64,000 nt of DNA, from assembly GCF_022701175.1 (NCBI RefSeq), contig NZ_CP078088.1:1984001-2048000 (forward strand). Direction: 5' to 3'. The position numbers and the translations under genes are program-made. The notes below the pieces were generated by a model. That model searched no databases, was not told the origin of the DNA, and saw nothing but the letters and a program-made list of their open reading frames with translations. This document shows, piece by piece, positions 10,337-21,851 of the stretch (position 1 is its first letter; every line of letters starts with the position of its first letter). This stretch comes from Allobaculum sp. Allo2. Lineage in GTDB: Bacteria > Bacillota_I > Bacilli_A > Erysipelotrichales > Erysipelotrichaceae.

Positions 10337-12623
10337 TTATTTCATAATTTTCTGAAGCTGAGAGTTGATGTAGTTGATCTTGCCTTCGAGCACTTTTGGA
10401 TCCGGTGCCTGACCTCCAAAGCCAGTCATCATCGTGGCAAGATCCGAGAATTTCTTCGTTACAAACATGCCGAGCATAGCCGGTTTCATATTCATGTTGG
10501 CCAGGGAAGAAAGTCCGTTGGAAAGAACCAGCGTAGCTTCTTCGTTTTGAGGATGTCGCCAAAGGTGTCTTCGAGGGAGTAGAAGTCCGGGTTGATGGTT
10601 ACGGCTTCTACTTCATCCAGGTTCAGATCGTCGAACCAGTTGGTTACGCCGCCTGGGTTTTCATCCACGTAGATGTAGCTTTCTTCCGGTTCAGCCACTT
10701 TTTCAAAGACAGCACGGTCTGTCAGATTGCCGCACTGAACCGTGAAATGGTTTTCGCCGTCGTGCAGAGCAATGTCCTTGAACTCAACAACTTTCGCAGC
10801 AGGCAGAGAAGCTACTTCTTCGCCGTCGCGCAGCAGAACAACCGGAGCATTCTGGTTTGTGTAAACCTTGATATTGATGGTGTCTGTTGCACGGTTTCTG
10901 AAACGTTTGGAAGCGATGTGGATCATCGGTGTTTCAGACCAGTACGCCTGGTAAACAAAGTAGGAGTCTTTCTTGGTTTTGCGATCGAAGGTCATCAGAC
11001 CTTTGTTGTTGCGGCCTTTTACTCCGCCTTCGTCACGGTTGTCCGCACCGAAGTCGAACATGTTCCAGATGTGAGTAGCCCACAGCCATGGACGCTCGTC
11101 GATCATTTTGGCCATGTGTTCGTGGTACAGAGCCTGATACTCTTCGGAGTAGTCGCCGCGGCAAGGCTTGTCGGAATGGAAGGAAATGTTGCCTTCGCAG
11201 CCGTATTCGGAAATACCGAGGGCACGTTCCGGGTAGTTTGCGTGGAATGTGTCGAACCAGCCGTCATTGTCTTCCACGGTTCCGCCGTACCAGCCGAAGT
11301 AATGGTTGTAGGAGAGGATATCCGTGAGCTGGTTGTGGTTGCTCGTCATAGGAAGCGGAGAAACCTGTGCCATTGTGGAAACACGGGTTTTATCCATTTC
11401 GTGAACGATGTCGTTCAGCTCGCAGAGGTGCTCGTAGAGACCTTCGTTTTCACCGCCGATGGTGATTTCGTTGGAAATGCCCCAGGTAACGATGGAAGGA
11501 TGGTTGTAGTTCTGAACAATCAGCTCTCTCATCTGTTCTTTCGCGTTTTCGAAGGCGTTTTCGCCTGCGATTTCCGCGGAGATGAATGGAATTTCTGCCC
11601 ATACGATCAGACCGAGTTCATCGCAGAGATCGTAGAATTCCTGAGCGTGCTGGTAGTGAGCCAGACGGATGGTGTTGGCGCCGAGTTCCTTGATCAGAAG
11701 CGCATCTTCCAGATGATCTTCGTAATCGAGTGCGTTGCCTTTGCTGGCACGGTCCTGGTGACGGCTCACGCCGCGCAGCGGAGTAAGAACACCGTTCAGG
11801 AAGAAGCCTTTCTGCGGATCTACGTGGAATTCACGGATACCGAGGCGGCCGGAAACTTCGTCAACCGTTTCGTTGTCTTCCATCACGCGGCATACAACGG
11901 TGTAGAGGTAAGGATCTTTTACGCCGTTCCAGAGGTGCGCGTTTTTCAGATCAAACTCGAAGGAAGTCGTTTCTTTCGCCGGTTTGGTCTGTGTTGCAGC
12001 AATGTTTCCTTCTTCGTCGTAGATGGTTACTTCTGCGCGGTTGATCTTTTTCGGATTCGTTACATAAGTGGTTACATTGACTTTTGCATCGTTGTTTTCG
12101 TTGAGGATTTTGGAATCCATTGCGAAGCCAGGTCCGCTCAGGTAATCCAGATCAAAGTGAGTGTCTTCCACAACGATCAGATCTACACCGCGGTAGAGGC
12201 CGCCGTAGAACGTGAAGTCCGCTGTCTGGGGGTAGATGTGATTTGCGGAGTTGTCCACTGCAGCGGTGATGATGTTGTCAGCACCGAGCTGCTTGTTGAG
12301 CAGATCTGTGATGTCGAAGCGGAAAGTGGAGTAGCCGCCTTCATGACGTCCGGCCTTCGTTCCGTTGACATAAATGTCTGCCGAGGAGTTTGCCCTTTGA
12401 ATTCGATGTAAACGCGGCTTCCCGGTTTCATTTCGAATGTCGGAACATCAATCGTGTAGTAGAAAGTTCCACGCTGATAATCCGAACCGCCGTCTGTTCC
12501 GTCATACTTGTTCCAAGTGTGAGGCAGATCTACCGAGTAAGCAGTTTCGGAAACTTCCACAAAATTTTTGGGAGCTTCTTTAGAGAACTGCCAGCCTTCG
12601 TTTAAGGTGAGGTAATTTCTCAT
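10337..12623 (-). CDS. GH2 glycoside hydrolase (beta-glucuronidase or beta-galactosidase), two frameshifts
   Basis: The start MRNYLTLNEGWQFSKEAP is preceded by AAGGA. The GH2 order is present: sugar-binding domain, immunoglobulin-like domain and TIM barrel. The acid/base glutamate is in GISNEITIG and the nucleophile glutamate in LGISEYGCEG. The barrel entry LNGVLTPLRGVSRHQDRAS is closer to Firmicute beta-galactosidases. The NNKG segment near the active site fits the N-x-K pattern associated with glucuronidases, but similar N-D-K-G sequences occur in galactosidases, so specificity stays open. Shifts lie near 12390 and 10548. The restored C-terminus adds a methionine-rich helical tail after the barrel and jelly-roll domains, ending QLQKIMK. 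It probably forms a unit with the symporter downstream. Confidence 0.85.
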
Positions 12624-12757
12624 GTTCTGTCCTTTCTGTACGTCTGTACTTGTTCTAAAAAGTTAAAGAGAAGTAAAGCTGAATGCTGCTGAGTGAAACA
12701 GCCTTGTAACCGCTTTTATTATTCCTGTTCATTAACTTTATGTTCACATTCTAAAAG

Positions 12758-12771
12758 TGCAAACGCTTTAT
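12758..12771 (-). promoter_or_regulatory. Possible cre (catabolite) site upstream of the GH2 gene
   Basis: tgcaaacgctttat differs at about three positions from the TGWAAACGNTWWCA catabolite-responsive consensus. It lies 135 bases upstream of the GH2 start, where CcpA control of a glycosidase operon would be expected. Confidence 0.35.
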
Positions 12772-13182
12772 CGAAATTGTTTAAATTGTGCCAAACATTG
12801 AATTTCTTGCGCCAGCTAAGGCGGGATTCCCACTGGATTTCCGTATTTGTCGACGTTTTGAATTTTAATTAGTTCTATTCGAGTTGTTTGATATCCGGAT
12901 TGCACATCCAGGCCGCCGAAGTTGAACGGTGCTGGCCAGGGAAAGAAATGAAAGGGTTTGTCATTTTTGAAAAATGTGAACGTTTGTGCCGTTTTCTGGG
13001 GGTTATGTCCTTCCCAGAACGAACTGCATTTTGTGCCGATCGTTTCATTTTCCTGCGGTTCCGATTATAGTCGCTCCGTTTATAAAACTTAATTTATTTA
13101 CATACTTTATTGTTGTTATGAGATTGTGAATTAAATTGTTTCAGATTGTGCTATCCCACCGTCAAACCATTTGAGTACAGAA

Positions 13183-13243
13183 AAAACGGATCAAGGGAAT
13201 TTTGCTGCGGGCATTCCTGGAGGGATTCCCTTGTTTCCGTTTT
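13183..13243. terminator. Bidirectional long-stem terminator
   Basis: Arms acgga-tcaagggaat and attcccttg-tttccgt, with A and T tracts outside on both sides. No recognisable gene ends close by, which makes it notable. Confidence 0.65.
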
Positions 13244-13306
13244 GTCAACGAAGCCCCGGCTGCAGACCGGCTTTTGAAATCCTTCGAAAAAGTCCAGTAC
13301 CGCACC

Positions 13307-13346
13307 TGAAAAATCCGTCTTCTGCAGGCGTGCAGAAGGCGGATTT
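13307..13346 (-). terminator. Strong hairpin, terminator-like on the minus strand
   Basis: Arms aaatccgtcttctgca and tgcagaaggcggattt pair with a single mismatch around a ggcg loop, followed on the minus strand by a T tract. Confidence 0.6.
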
Positions 13347-13891
13347 GGCGTCTTTTCGCGAATTTTCGGGTTTGTGTTTCCTGTTGTGTATATTGCGGTT
13401 CCTGCGCACTTCCAAGCGTCTGCTGATATGGATTCCTGGCTTTTACAGTTTCCTGTTTCCCCTTTCATACAGGAGGCATTTTTGCCATCGGACACAGCAC
13501 CTCCCATTTTCTTCGAGAACTTATGATCGGAAAAAGGATATCCAGTCTCCTGAAGAAATGTCGCCGATTCCGTCTGGCTTTCCAGAATTCCCCTTTGATC
13601 GGACATGCGTTCTGGGCCAAAAAAGGAATACGAGCGTTGAATTTTATTTACTGTCTGCGGATTGGGATTGGATATCATCCGATCTCTTAAACAGTATTTT
13701 GAAATCCCGTTATTCGAATCGAACAAGTCCATTATTTTTTGTTCTATTGTTTCCCTGCTTACGACTGCCCGTTTACATGCTGCACAGGTCATCTTCCTTC
13801 TTTCGTCCTGCTTTCCACAAAGTCGGGCATGTGTCGAGCACATTGACTTTACGAAAAGAAAATGGCTCCGTTTGCTGATCTATATATAAGC

Positions 13892-13930
13892 AAAACGACT
13901 CGACTGCTTTTCCAAACAATTGAGCCGTTT
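13892..13930. repeat. Imperfect hairpin
   Basis: aaacgactcgactg pairs with caattgagccgttt with a few mismatches. It is a weak terminator candidate. Confidence 0.35.
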
Positions 13931-14436
13931 CTGCAAGGTTGAACTATGTGAATCTCATGAGAAGTCCAGACCGGACTTCACTACGGAAATCGGTTTCTTT
14001 TTCCAGAACATTCGAATTGACATCCTGTCCGCTGTCTTTCCGCCTTCCGTTCTCTGACTTTCCAGTTCCGTCCCTTTGTGGAAAATCCGCAGCCGAAAAT
14101 GGAAATTCGTTCGCGTTTTCCACTTGTAAAGACTTGCTCAAAACCTTGCATTTCTTGCTTCGAGCAGGCTTGCAAAAGAGATTCTGCCCGTGAATGTCTA
14201 CAATGAAAGCGAATCCGATGAATCAGTATTTTCTTGACATTCTCAGCTGTCTAGATCTCAGGAATCATTCATTTTTTCAGGGATTTTTCAGGCTGTACAG
14301 AACGTATATCGACGGCTTCTTTAGCTGTCTTTAATCTTCTGGCAGCTTTGTAAAACTCCGGATTCAGTTCTGGTCTTGCCAGAATAAAACTCTTCTGCAG
14401 CCCTTGCAGGAGAGCGGAAAGCGAGGAACAGTAAAA

Positions 14437-16688
14437 ATGAAAGCAACAGAACAAATCAGAACTTTCCATAACGAAAACGGACCGGACATCACAACTGTCG
14501 ATCAGCCGGTCATCGAATCCGAAGGACTTTTCTTTAAGGACGTTGACGGATCCGGCGAGCTCAAAGCCTTCTCCGACTGGCGTCTTGATCCGAAAACCCG
14601 TGCCAAAGCCCTCACCTATGCCATGAGCACTGAGGAAAAAATCGGCCAGATTTTCGTTACCAGCCGCAACCCGTACACGACCGAAGGGTACATGGGCCGT
14701 CCTGCCGGCGGTTCCGATGGGAAAAACCTCAGTGACGAAACCGGACTGCTCGATGAAAACATTCTCGAAAATGTATCCATTTTCGCCGGCTACCGTCTGC
14801 CAGGAACCACCGAGGCCGTACGTCAGGACAGAATGAGAAATTTCATCCTGCGTACGAACCCGACACCGGCACAGCTGACCGACTGGCTCAACCAGATGCA
14901 GAACAAGGCGGAAAACAACGAACACTTTATCCCGGTTCTGGTGACCACAAACTCCCGTAACGAAAACGGTAAAGTCGTATTCGGTATGAACGATTCCGTT
15001 GGTACGTTCCCGGCATGGCCTGGAACAATGGGTATTGCCGCTGCCGTACTTGGCACCGACAATACGGGCATCGCAAAAGAATTTGGCGAATCCATCCGCA
15101 AGGAATGGTACGCAGCCGGTCTGCGCAAAGGCTACATGTACATGGCTGACGTCGTTACCGATCCAAGATGGCAGCGTATTTACGGTACCTTTGGCGAAAA
15201 TCCAGAACTGATCGAGTCCATCTTCGAAGAACTCGTACCTGCAGTTCAGGGATCCAAGGAAGGCGTTACCCAGGATGGCGTAGCGCTCACGATCAAGCAC
15301 TGGCCAGGCGGCGGAGCTCGTGAAAACGGCTTCGACCCGCACTACAAAGAAGGTCAGTGGAACGTATACGCAACCGAAGGATCTCTCGAAAAGTACCACA
15401 CAAAAGGATTTGGCCCAGCCATTCGCTACAACGCCGGCTCGATCATGCCTTACTACGCGAAGCCTTCTAAAGAGAAGAGCGCACCGCAGTACGGCAAGGA
15501 CGGCAAGGAAATCCGCTGGATTCCTGTTGGCTTTGCGTTCAACGACTACATGATCAACGACCTGCTCAAAGATCAGCACGGCTTCAAAGGCTACATCAAC
15601 TCCGACTCCGGTATCATCGACAACATGGGCTGGGGCGTAGAAGCTCTCGACCGTCCGGAACGTATTGCGCTGGCCATTAACAACGGCGTAGATATGATTT
15701 CCGAATCCTACGGCGTTTCCTACGCAAAAGAAGCGATGGAACGCGCGACAAACGGCTACTACGATACGCACCCGATCCCAGAAGGCTACACGATCGAACA
15801 GATCACTCTCGGTGAAGATGCACTGAACCGTGCCGTTGAAAAGACGCTCGAAGAAAAATTCGCGCTGGGCATGTTCGAAAACCCATACCGCGATCCGCAG
15901 GTATCCGAACAGGCCATCACCCACAGCAATGACTGGGACAAGGCGATGAACGTTCACCGTCAGTCTGTGGTTCTGCTCAAGAACACGAACAATACCCTTC
16001 CCGTTGTGGAAACCGAAGGCAAGCTGTTCTACATCGAAGGCTTCGACCAGACCGCTGAAGCCAGCGAAAAATGGACCGCAAGCCTGAGAGAAGAATTCGC
16101 TAAGGAAAACGTCACCCTTACGGATGACTATGCGAAAGCCGATTACGCGATTCTGATGGTTTCCCGCAGTCCGGCAACTACTTCTCCGCAACCAAAGGTC
16201 TGCTCGAAATCGATCTTTGCGATGGCAAAGTTGTTGCTGACTTCAGCGAAGACGGCAAACCGCTCGAAACCACGCACGAAGAAACGACAGCTGCCGGCAT
16301 CAACCTCATTCCGGCTGTTGCTGAAGCCGTTCATGCGCATGGCGGCAAAGTCATCGGCACGCTGAACATTTCCCTGCCCTGGATGCCGGGGAACCTCGAA
16401 CCGTTCTGTGACGCTCTGCTCGCCGGATTCGATACATACACCAGCGCTTACCTCGATGTCATCTTCAACCGCTTCAGCCCGGTTGGCAAAATGCCGATCA
16501 CGCTGCCGAAAAACGATGAAGTCATCGCAGTAAACAATGAAGGTGTCTGCATTTCCCACAACGACATCCCGGGTTATGCCAAAGACGAATTCATGCCGGA
16601 AGAACTCAAGGATGAAAACGGAAAAGCATACGCTTACCGTGATTCCGAAGGCAGCTACTACGAGTACGGATTCGGTCTGCGCTTCTAA
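14437..16688 (+). CDS. GH3 family beta-glycosidase, one frameshift
   Basis: I took the ATG at 14437 (MKATEQIRTFHNENG), behind GCGAGGAA, over an upstream in-frame GTG/ATG. The N-terminal GH3 barrel is clear: MSTEEKIGQIFVTSR, ADVVTDPRWQRIYGTFGENP, KHWPGGGARENG, and the nucleophile region YINSDSGII (Asp at about residue 390). The C-terminal alpha/beta sandwich begins at QSVVLLKNTNNTLPV. One shift near 16175 separates the rest, which includes IFNRFSPVGKMPITLP and ends EYGFGLRF. The total of about 750 residues is normal for a two-domain GH3 enzyme. It has no signal peptide, so it acts inside the cell, probably on imported beta-linked oligosaccharides. It is divergent from the GH2/symporter unit and followed by a terminator. 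Confidence 0.9.
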
Positions 16689-16808
16689 TTTCCTTTCTGC
16701 TTACGCGGCATACACGCTGTTTTGAGAATACCGGCTTTCCCTTCCAGACGGTCTGGAATCTCGATCGATCCTGTGCACGAGGAACAGCCCTTTAGCCGCT
16801 GACAAAAC

Positions 16809-16910
16809 AAAGCACCAGATTTCCTTTCTCTGTCTCTGTTCAAGACTTTGCAGACCGGTTCTGCAGGTTGTGAATGGAAGACGGGACTGGATATCTGGTG
16901 CTTTTCTTTT
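16809..16910 (+). terminator. Long-loop terminator after the GH3 gene
   Basis: Perfect outer arms aaagcaccagat/atctggtgctttt, 72 bases apart, with an inner hairpin (tgcag/ctgca) and a T-rich tail. Confidence 0.7.
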
Positions 16911-17087
16911 GATGAAATGAAAATTTCTGACTCTTTTGTTTTCTGGAAATGTGCAGATCGCTTTCCTCCGATTACAGGACAATTCTTAATCCTTTATTAT
17001 CCATAAATGAACTGGCTTTATTTTTGATGGTTTATATCGGTATTCTTTTGTAAGAGAAAGCGCGCGGAATGGAGAAAGGATATTTTC

Positions 17088-19885
17088 ATGAAATCGATTC
17101 AAAATTTTGTTTATTCGAGAGAGTACCGGCCAATGATTTATATTTCTGCGCATCCAGCAGATTTCCAGGCGCATTTTCAAAGCATCCGGCAAGATCTGTT
17201 TGATCTTACTCAATGTATTCTTTATTACGATCCAGATCCCGATCATCCCGAAGACCTTTCCCGTTTTGTCTCGGATCTTTCGCAGATGAATCTGATTATC
17301 CTGCCGATCACGCAGAAATTTTTACGTGAAGAAAGCTTTGCGCACGACTGGATTCTTCGGTTGATTGAAAAGCTGCACCTGCCCTTTCTTCCGATCTGTG
17401 CCGACCAGGACGTTTTTCCTTTTCTCCAGAAATATATTCCGGCTTTTCACGCCCTCGCCCGTTTTTGCGAAGATCCGAAAGAGCCGTCCTTTTACAAAAG
17501 CTTCAGGACTATCTCAATACGCTTTTTCCTTCTTCCAGACAGATCCAGGATGTTCAGGCCGCTCTGTCTCAAAATCTGTGGATGCAAAATGTCGATACGG
17601 GCTGTTCCGATCCATTCAACGACTCCGGCGAAACTCTCTGCTATCGGTTTCCTGAGGCTGCCCGTTTCCTGTATTCAAAGTATTCGAACCTCCTTGCCAA
17701 AAGGACAGAAAGCCGCACCGCTGCACAGGAAACGATTCTATCTGATCCATTTCCGACCGCCTTTTTTCGCTTCGTTTTCAGAAAAATCCGGGCTGGGAAA
17801 TGCGGTGCTTCCTGTTTCTGAAACAGGACGCAATGCTCATCCCCGTCTGGCAGCTTACCCAGAAAAAGATGTTGGATGCAGATCCTTGCCGCATCTTTTG
17901 CCTGGAGGACTCTTTCGGTTTCCAGAACCAAAAGGAAAACGAAAGTCTCCATTTTCCTGTACTTAATCCGGCTGACCCCAAAATCCCTTTACCGACAGCG
18001 CTCAGCAGCTTTACCGAACGGGTCTTGCCTGCATGAACGGAATTGGAAGACCGATCGACTATGAAAAAGGCATCGCCTGCCTTCAAAAAGCAGCTGAAAT
18101 GAACCACACGAGTGCAATGGACGAAATGATTTTCCTTCATCTCTACGGAAAAGGCGTCCCGGCAAGTCTCAATGAGGCGATACAATGGGCCGAAAAACGA
18201 GTGGAGGTGCACCCCGACTATCCTTCCCATCTGCTTGCAGCCCGGCTTCGAACTGAAAAAGACCAGCTTCATGAAGCCGTTCTCCACGCACTGGATGCCC
18301 TCTCGTGTTTAGACTCCGCTAATCCGGATCCCCATTCCCGTTTTGTAGAAGATGATCCGGTCGTTCTGGAATGGAAGCAGAAGTCTTCCTGGCTTTTTCG
18401 TTTTATCGCCGAACTTTGCATGAGACAGAAGGATTTCTCCGTTTCGAAATATTACATCAATCAGTCGCTCGTACTGGATCAAGAAATCTTGAAGATCCGG
18501 GAGTCGAATGGGCAAAACAAGTCCATCTGGCCAGAGAATGCCGATTTGATCGTTCCAAATAACGAGGAAATGGATCGAATCCGGCAGCACTTGTGGGCGA
18601 CATATCTCGCTTTAGGAGAAATTGCGCGCCAGAACGGCCGAAATCTGGAAGCCGAACGCAGCTATCGGCATGCGGATGAGCTTAGCGTCACTGTACTTGG
18701 ACACGACAGTTCCTCTCTGGCTCTGTATCATTTTTCGTATGCTCAGGAATGTTTTGGCGACCTGTATTTTTACTGGGAGACGCTGTATGTCCAGCACCGT
18801 GAGGACATGCTGATCAAGGCGAAATCGTATTACGAGAACGCGCTTTCGAATTATCAGAGACTGCTCGAACATCGGATTTATCCCCGGTGCATGATGCTCC
18901 GTCGACTGCGTGCAGTTTTTCTTAAACTCAGCTGGATTTACAGGGACCAGGATCTTTTCATCGTGTCCGTGTATTTTGCGTACCGGGGGTTGCAGATGGC
19001 CAAATCCAATATGGAAGAATTTTGCAGTCTGAAAACCAGACAGGAATTTGCCTGTGCCTGTCTGCAGGCAGCCGAGGCCCAGGCGCTGTCTAAAAACTGG
19101 GATAAAGCCGAAGCGTATTATTCCAGGGCTTTGCGGATGTACGGCGAGCTTAAGGAAAACAGCCCCTCTTTGGATTTGCAGCGTTATGAAGCAGAAAGTC
19201 TCGCCGGACTGGGGGATGTCGTTTGAGCCCGCCAGAAAACAGAAGAAGCCATTGAACTGTACCAGAAGAGCTGCACGATTCTTCAGTCGCTTTATGGAGA
19301 AAACCGTACAGTGGAAGGCACCCGATCGCTCTGCATCCAGCTCGATCGTCTTGTCAAAGCGTGTTTGTCCTTGAACGATCTTGAACAGGCGCTGCGCATC
19401 AATCGGATTGCCCTGGATCAGGCGGAATGACTGAATCTGGGATCACAGATTTACGCGGACTGTTTTTGTTTGACCGGATTACCTACCGGCAGGTCTGCAT
19501 CGAAACCGATCTTCATCTGTATGAGCAGGCCGATGAACACGCCAGTCAGGCTCTCAGTCTCTTCGCGATGATGTATGACATCAATAAAACCTCCTTTCAC
19601 TATTTTCAGGCCGGCAGGACATGGAATCTGCTCGCCAGAATTGCTCTTGAACAGGAGGAATATGCCGATGCGGAAGAGAACGCCTGGAACGCTCTGGTAA
19701 TTTTGCTGGATGTTCGAAAGGAACTCGAATCCCAGGACCTGCTGTTCGATCTGGAGCAGTGTCTGAACGTTCTGAAAGTATGCGCCTGGCAGTCTGGAGA
19801 CGGCTTTATGTACATAGTCTACAAAAACGGCATAGAGAAATTCAGACAGAAACGAATCGCACGAAAGAGAGATTCACTGGACTGA
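17088..19885 (+). CDS. TIR-like domain protein with Sel1 and TPR repeats, several frameshifts and one in-frame TGA
   Basis: The start MKSIQNFVYSREYRPMIYIS follows GGAGAAAGG. Residues 15-130 resemble a TIR fold: the first strand PMIYISAHPADF, the acidic loop YYDPDPDHPED, then LIILPITQKF and LPFLPI. The position of the NADase glutamate after the conserved W (HDWILRLIEKL) is leucine, so enzyme activity is doubtful. Later segments carry Sel1-like repeats (LYRTGLACMNGIGRPIDYEKG, IFLHLYGKGVPASLNEAIQW) and then TPR-like helices to the end, about 930 residues in all. Shifts near 17500, 17785, 17985 and 19427 are each repaired by one T or A. A TGA at 19224 is in frame on both sides and would be Trp if TGG. 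TIR plus TPR suggests signalling or defence, but no partner gene is adjacent. Confidence 0.6.
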
Positions 19886-19968
19886 GCGATTCCGTCCGGC
19901 CAGCGTTTCTTCCCTGTTCCAGGCGGATTGCGCCCAGAATGCCGCTTCAAAAATCGAAAAACCGCCGC

Positions 19969-20010
19969 AAAAAAGTTCTGCCCGTCGATTGCGAGGGACA
20001 GAACTTTTCT
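19969..20010. terminator. Shared terminator between convergent genes
   Basis: Arms aaaagttctgccc/gggacagaactttt around an 11-base loop, with A/T tracts on both sides. It serves the TIR/TPR gene and the sensor kinase. Confidence 0.85.
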
Positions 20011-20031
20011 TCTGGTCTCAATTGTTCGGAA

Positions 20032-21851
20032 TCAGTACAGAATGTCGTCTTCCGGCTTCCAGCGCGGAATTTCCACAAAGAAGCGGCTTCCCTTTCCCGG
20101 CTGGGAATCCAGACGAATCGTTCCGGAAAGCTTCTCGAGGGTATGTTTTACAATCGCCAGACCAAGACCGGTTCCCGTTTTCGATCGGGAAGGGTCGGCG
20201 GTAAAAAGCGTTCAAAAATTCGATCCTGCAGACTTTCGTCAATGCCCGGCCCGTCATCGGCCACTTCGACCAGGGCGGTATTCGCGTCCAGTACGGATAC
20301 GCAAACCTGAATATGCCCGTTTTCAAAGCCGTAGCGGATCGCGTTTTCCATCAGATTTTTCAGGATCCGTTCCAGATCTGTGCGGGTGGCGCAGACATCC
20401 ACTGATGCACCGGTGCATTCGATCGTCATCGATTTCAGATCCGCTGCGCTTTTCAGATTTTCACTGATCTCTTTGGCCGCCCCATACAGATCGGATTTGG
20501 GATTGCCTTCTTTTCTTTCGTTTTCCAGCCGGGAAAGCGTAATGATGTCGCTGACCATTTCCGTCATACGACGGGATTCCTTAAGAATGTAGCCAAGGAA
20601 TCTGGATTCGTCTTCCTTGCGGACCATGCCGCTGGCCAGAAGTTCTGCGCTTGAGGAAATCGTCTGCAGCGGCGTTTTGAGCTCATGCGTGACGTTGGCT
20701 GTAAACTCCTGACGGCGCATCGCTGCCTGCTGGCGGTCCGTAATATCCAGAGCGAGAACCATGGCGCCGATCACTTCCTGATTTTTCCAGATCGGCTGGG
20801 CTTCCAGCGAATAGATTTTTCCTTTTTATGCCGAAGTTCCTTCAGGCTTTCTCCTGCCAGCGCGCACTGAATGAGCTGACGGAGCTGACGGCTGTGACCG
20901 TACAGATCAATACCGTCTTCCGTTTTCAGCCTTCCTTTCGGTTTGGCTTTCCCTTCGGCGGTCTGTTCTCCTGCCTGGGTGTACTGATCGTTTAAAGGAT
21001 CAAGATTTTGAGCTGCTGCATACGCTACGTTTCCAGCCTTTGTTTTTTTCCTGCATGGGCAGAGCGAAAATCTCACGGGCTGCCTGATTGATCAGCGTTG
21101 CCCGTCCCGTTTTCCAGACCATGATCAGCCCTTCATCCATCGAATCGCTCAGCGCATCAAATTCCATCTGGCTTTCTTCGAGCGCGTCAATCTGCTCGGC
21201 AATTTGCCGGTTGTTTTCATCCAGACGTTCCAGAAGCGGACGAAGCTGTTCATACGGAATGTTTTCCAGCGGTTTCGCGGGATCGATGGCATTGATCGGG
21301 GTCACGATGTGCCGCGATAAAAGGCGAGCCAGAATATAGCTGAGAAGCAGCAGAAGTGGAATCAGAATCAGAACCGGCATGACCATCTGTCCAAAAAGCA
21401 TGATCAGCGAGGAATGGGTCTGGGACAGCCGGAGAATTCTTCCGTTGGCCAGACGCATGGCTGCGTTGTACGTTTCCGTATTCGATGTCGAGGAGTGACG
21501 AATCGAAAATCCCTTGCCGCTTTCTCTGGCTTCGGCGATTTCTTCACGGTCCTTATGATTGCTCTCGTGGGCGATATTTAAGGAATCGTAGACGACTTCC
21601 CCGTCTGGATCGATCAGACACAGCCGCAGGTCGCCCTGGTTGAACAGCTCAAAATCTTCATCCAGAAGATCGATCTGTTCCTGCACGTCCGATCGGTTGA
21701 GTACCGAAGCGACCCGGGCGGTTTCGCTGTCGAGATTGCCGATCTGTTCGTCTACAAAGCCGCGATACATGATCCGTACCGAGATGAGAACCGCCAGAGA
21801 GAGCACGAGAAGACAGGCGCCGAAAATCGACTGAAAGATTTTGCGCGTCAT
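20032..21851 (-). CDS. phoR: PhoR-like sensor histidine kinase, three frameshifts
   Basis: The ATG at 21851 overlaps the stop of the response regulator by four bases (ATGA), so the two are translationally coupled. The order is a membrane helix (FGACLLVLSLAVLISVRIMY), an extracytoplasmic sensor region (about 35-155), a second helix (MPVLILIPLLLLLSYILARL), a HAMP/PAS-like region containing FDALSDSMDEGLIMVW, the phospho-histidine in ANVTHELKTPLQTISS and the ATPase domain ending TGTGLGLAIVKHTLEK and RWKPEDDILY. Shifts near 21050, 20825 and 20205 are each restored by one base. The layout matches PhoR. The neighbouring phosphate cotransporter supports a phosphate-sensing role. Confidence 0.85.

Larger units (their letters stand above)
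12772..14436. other. Gene-poor spacer between divergent glycosidase genes
   Basis: About 1.7 kb with no gene I can support. Two overlapping antiparallel open stretches (about 13150-13880) have no ribosome binding site, run through two strong terminator hairpins and encode biased, unrecognisable protein. The region holds at least three hairpins. It could be a decayed gene, a regulatory region or a place for small RNAs. Confidence 0.5.

Noticed and set aside
10747-12411. A 554-codon open frame antisense to the GH2 gene
   Set aside because: Same reason: a mirror of the coding strand, with GH2 active-site motifs on the other strand.
13151-13878. Two overlapping antiparallel frames of about 230 codons
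   Set aside because: Both run through strong terminator hairpins, have no good ribosome binding site and look like translated non-coding sequence.
14269-16191. A 640-codon open frame antisense to the GH3 gene
   Set aside because: It mirrors the codon usage of the GH3 gene, has no ribosome binding site, encodes no recognisable domain and the sense strand carries clear GH3 motifs.
19427-19429. A second in-frame TGA in the TIR/TPR gene, suggesting TGA=Trp recoding
   Set aside because: One missing A just before it (giving EMTESGITD) explains both the stop and the frame change, and TGA serves as a normal stop elsewhere in the window.
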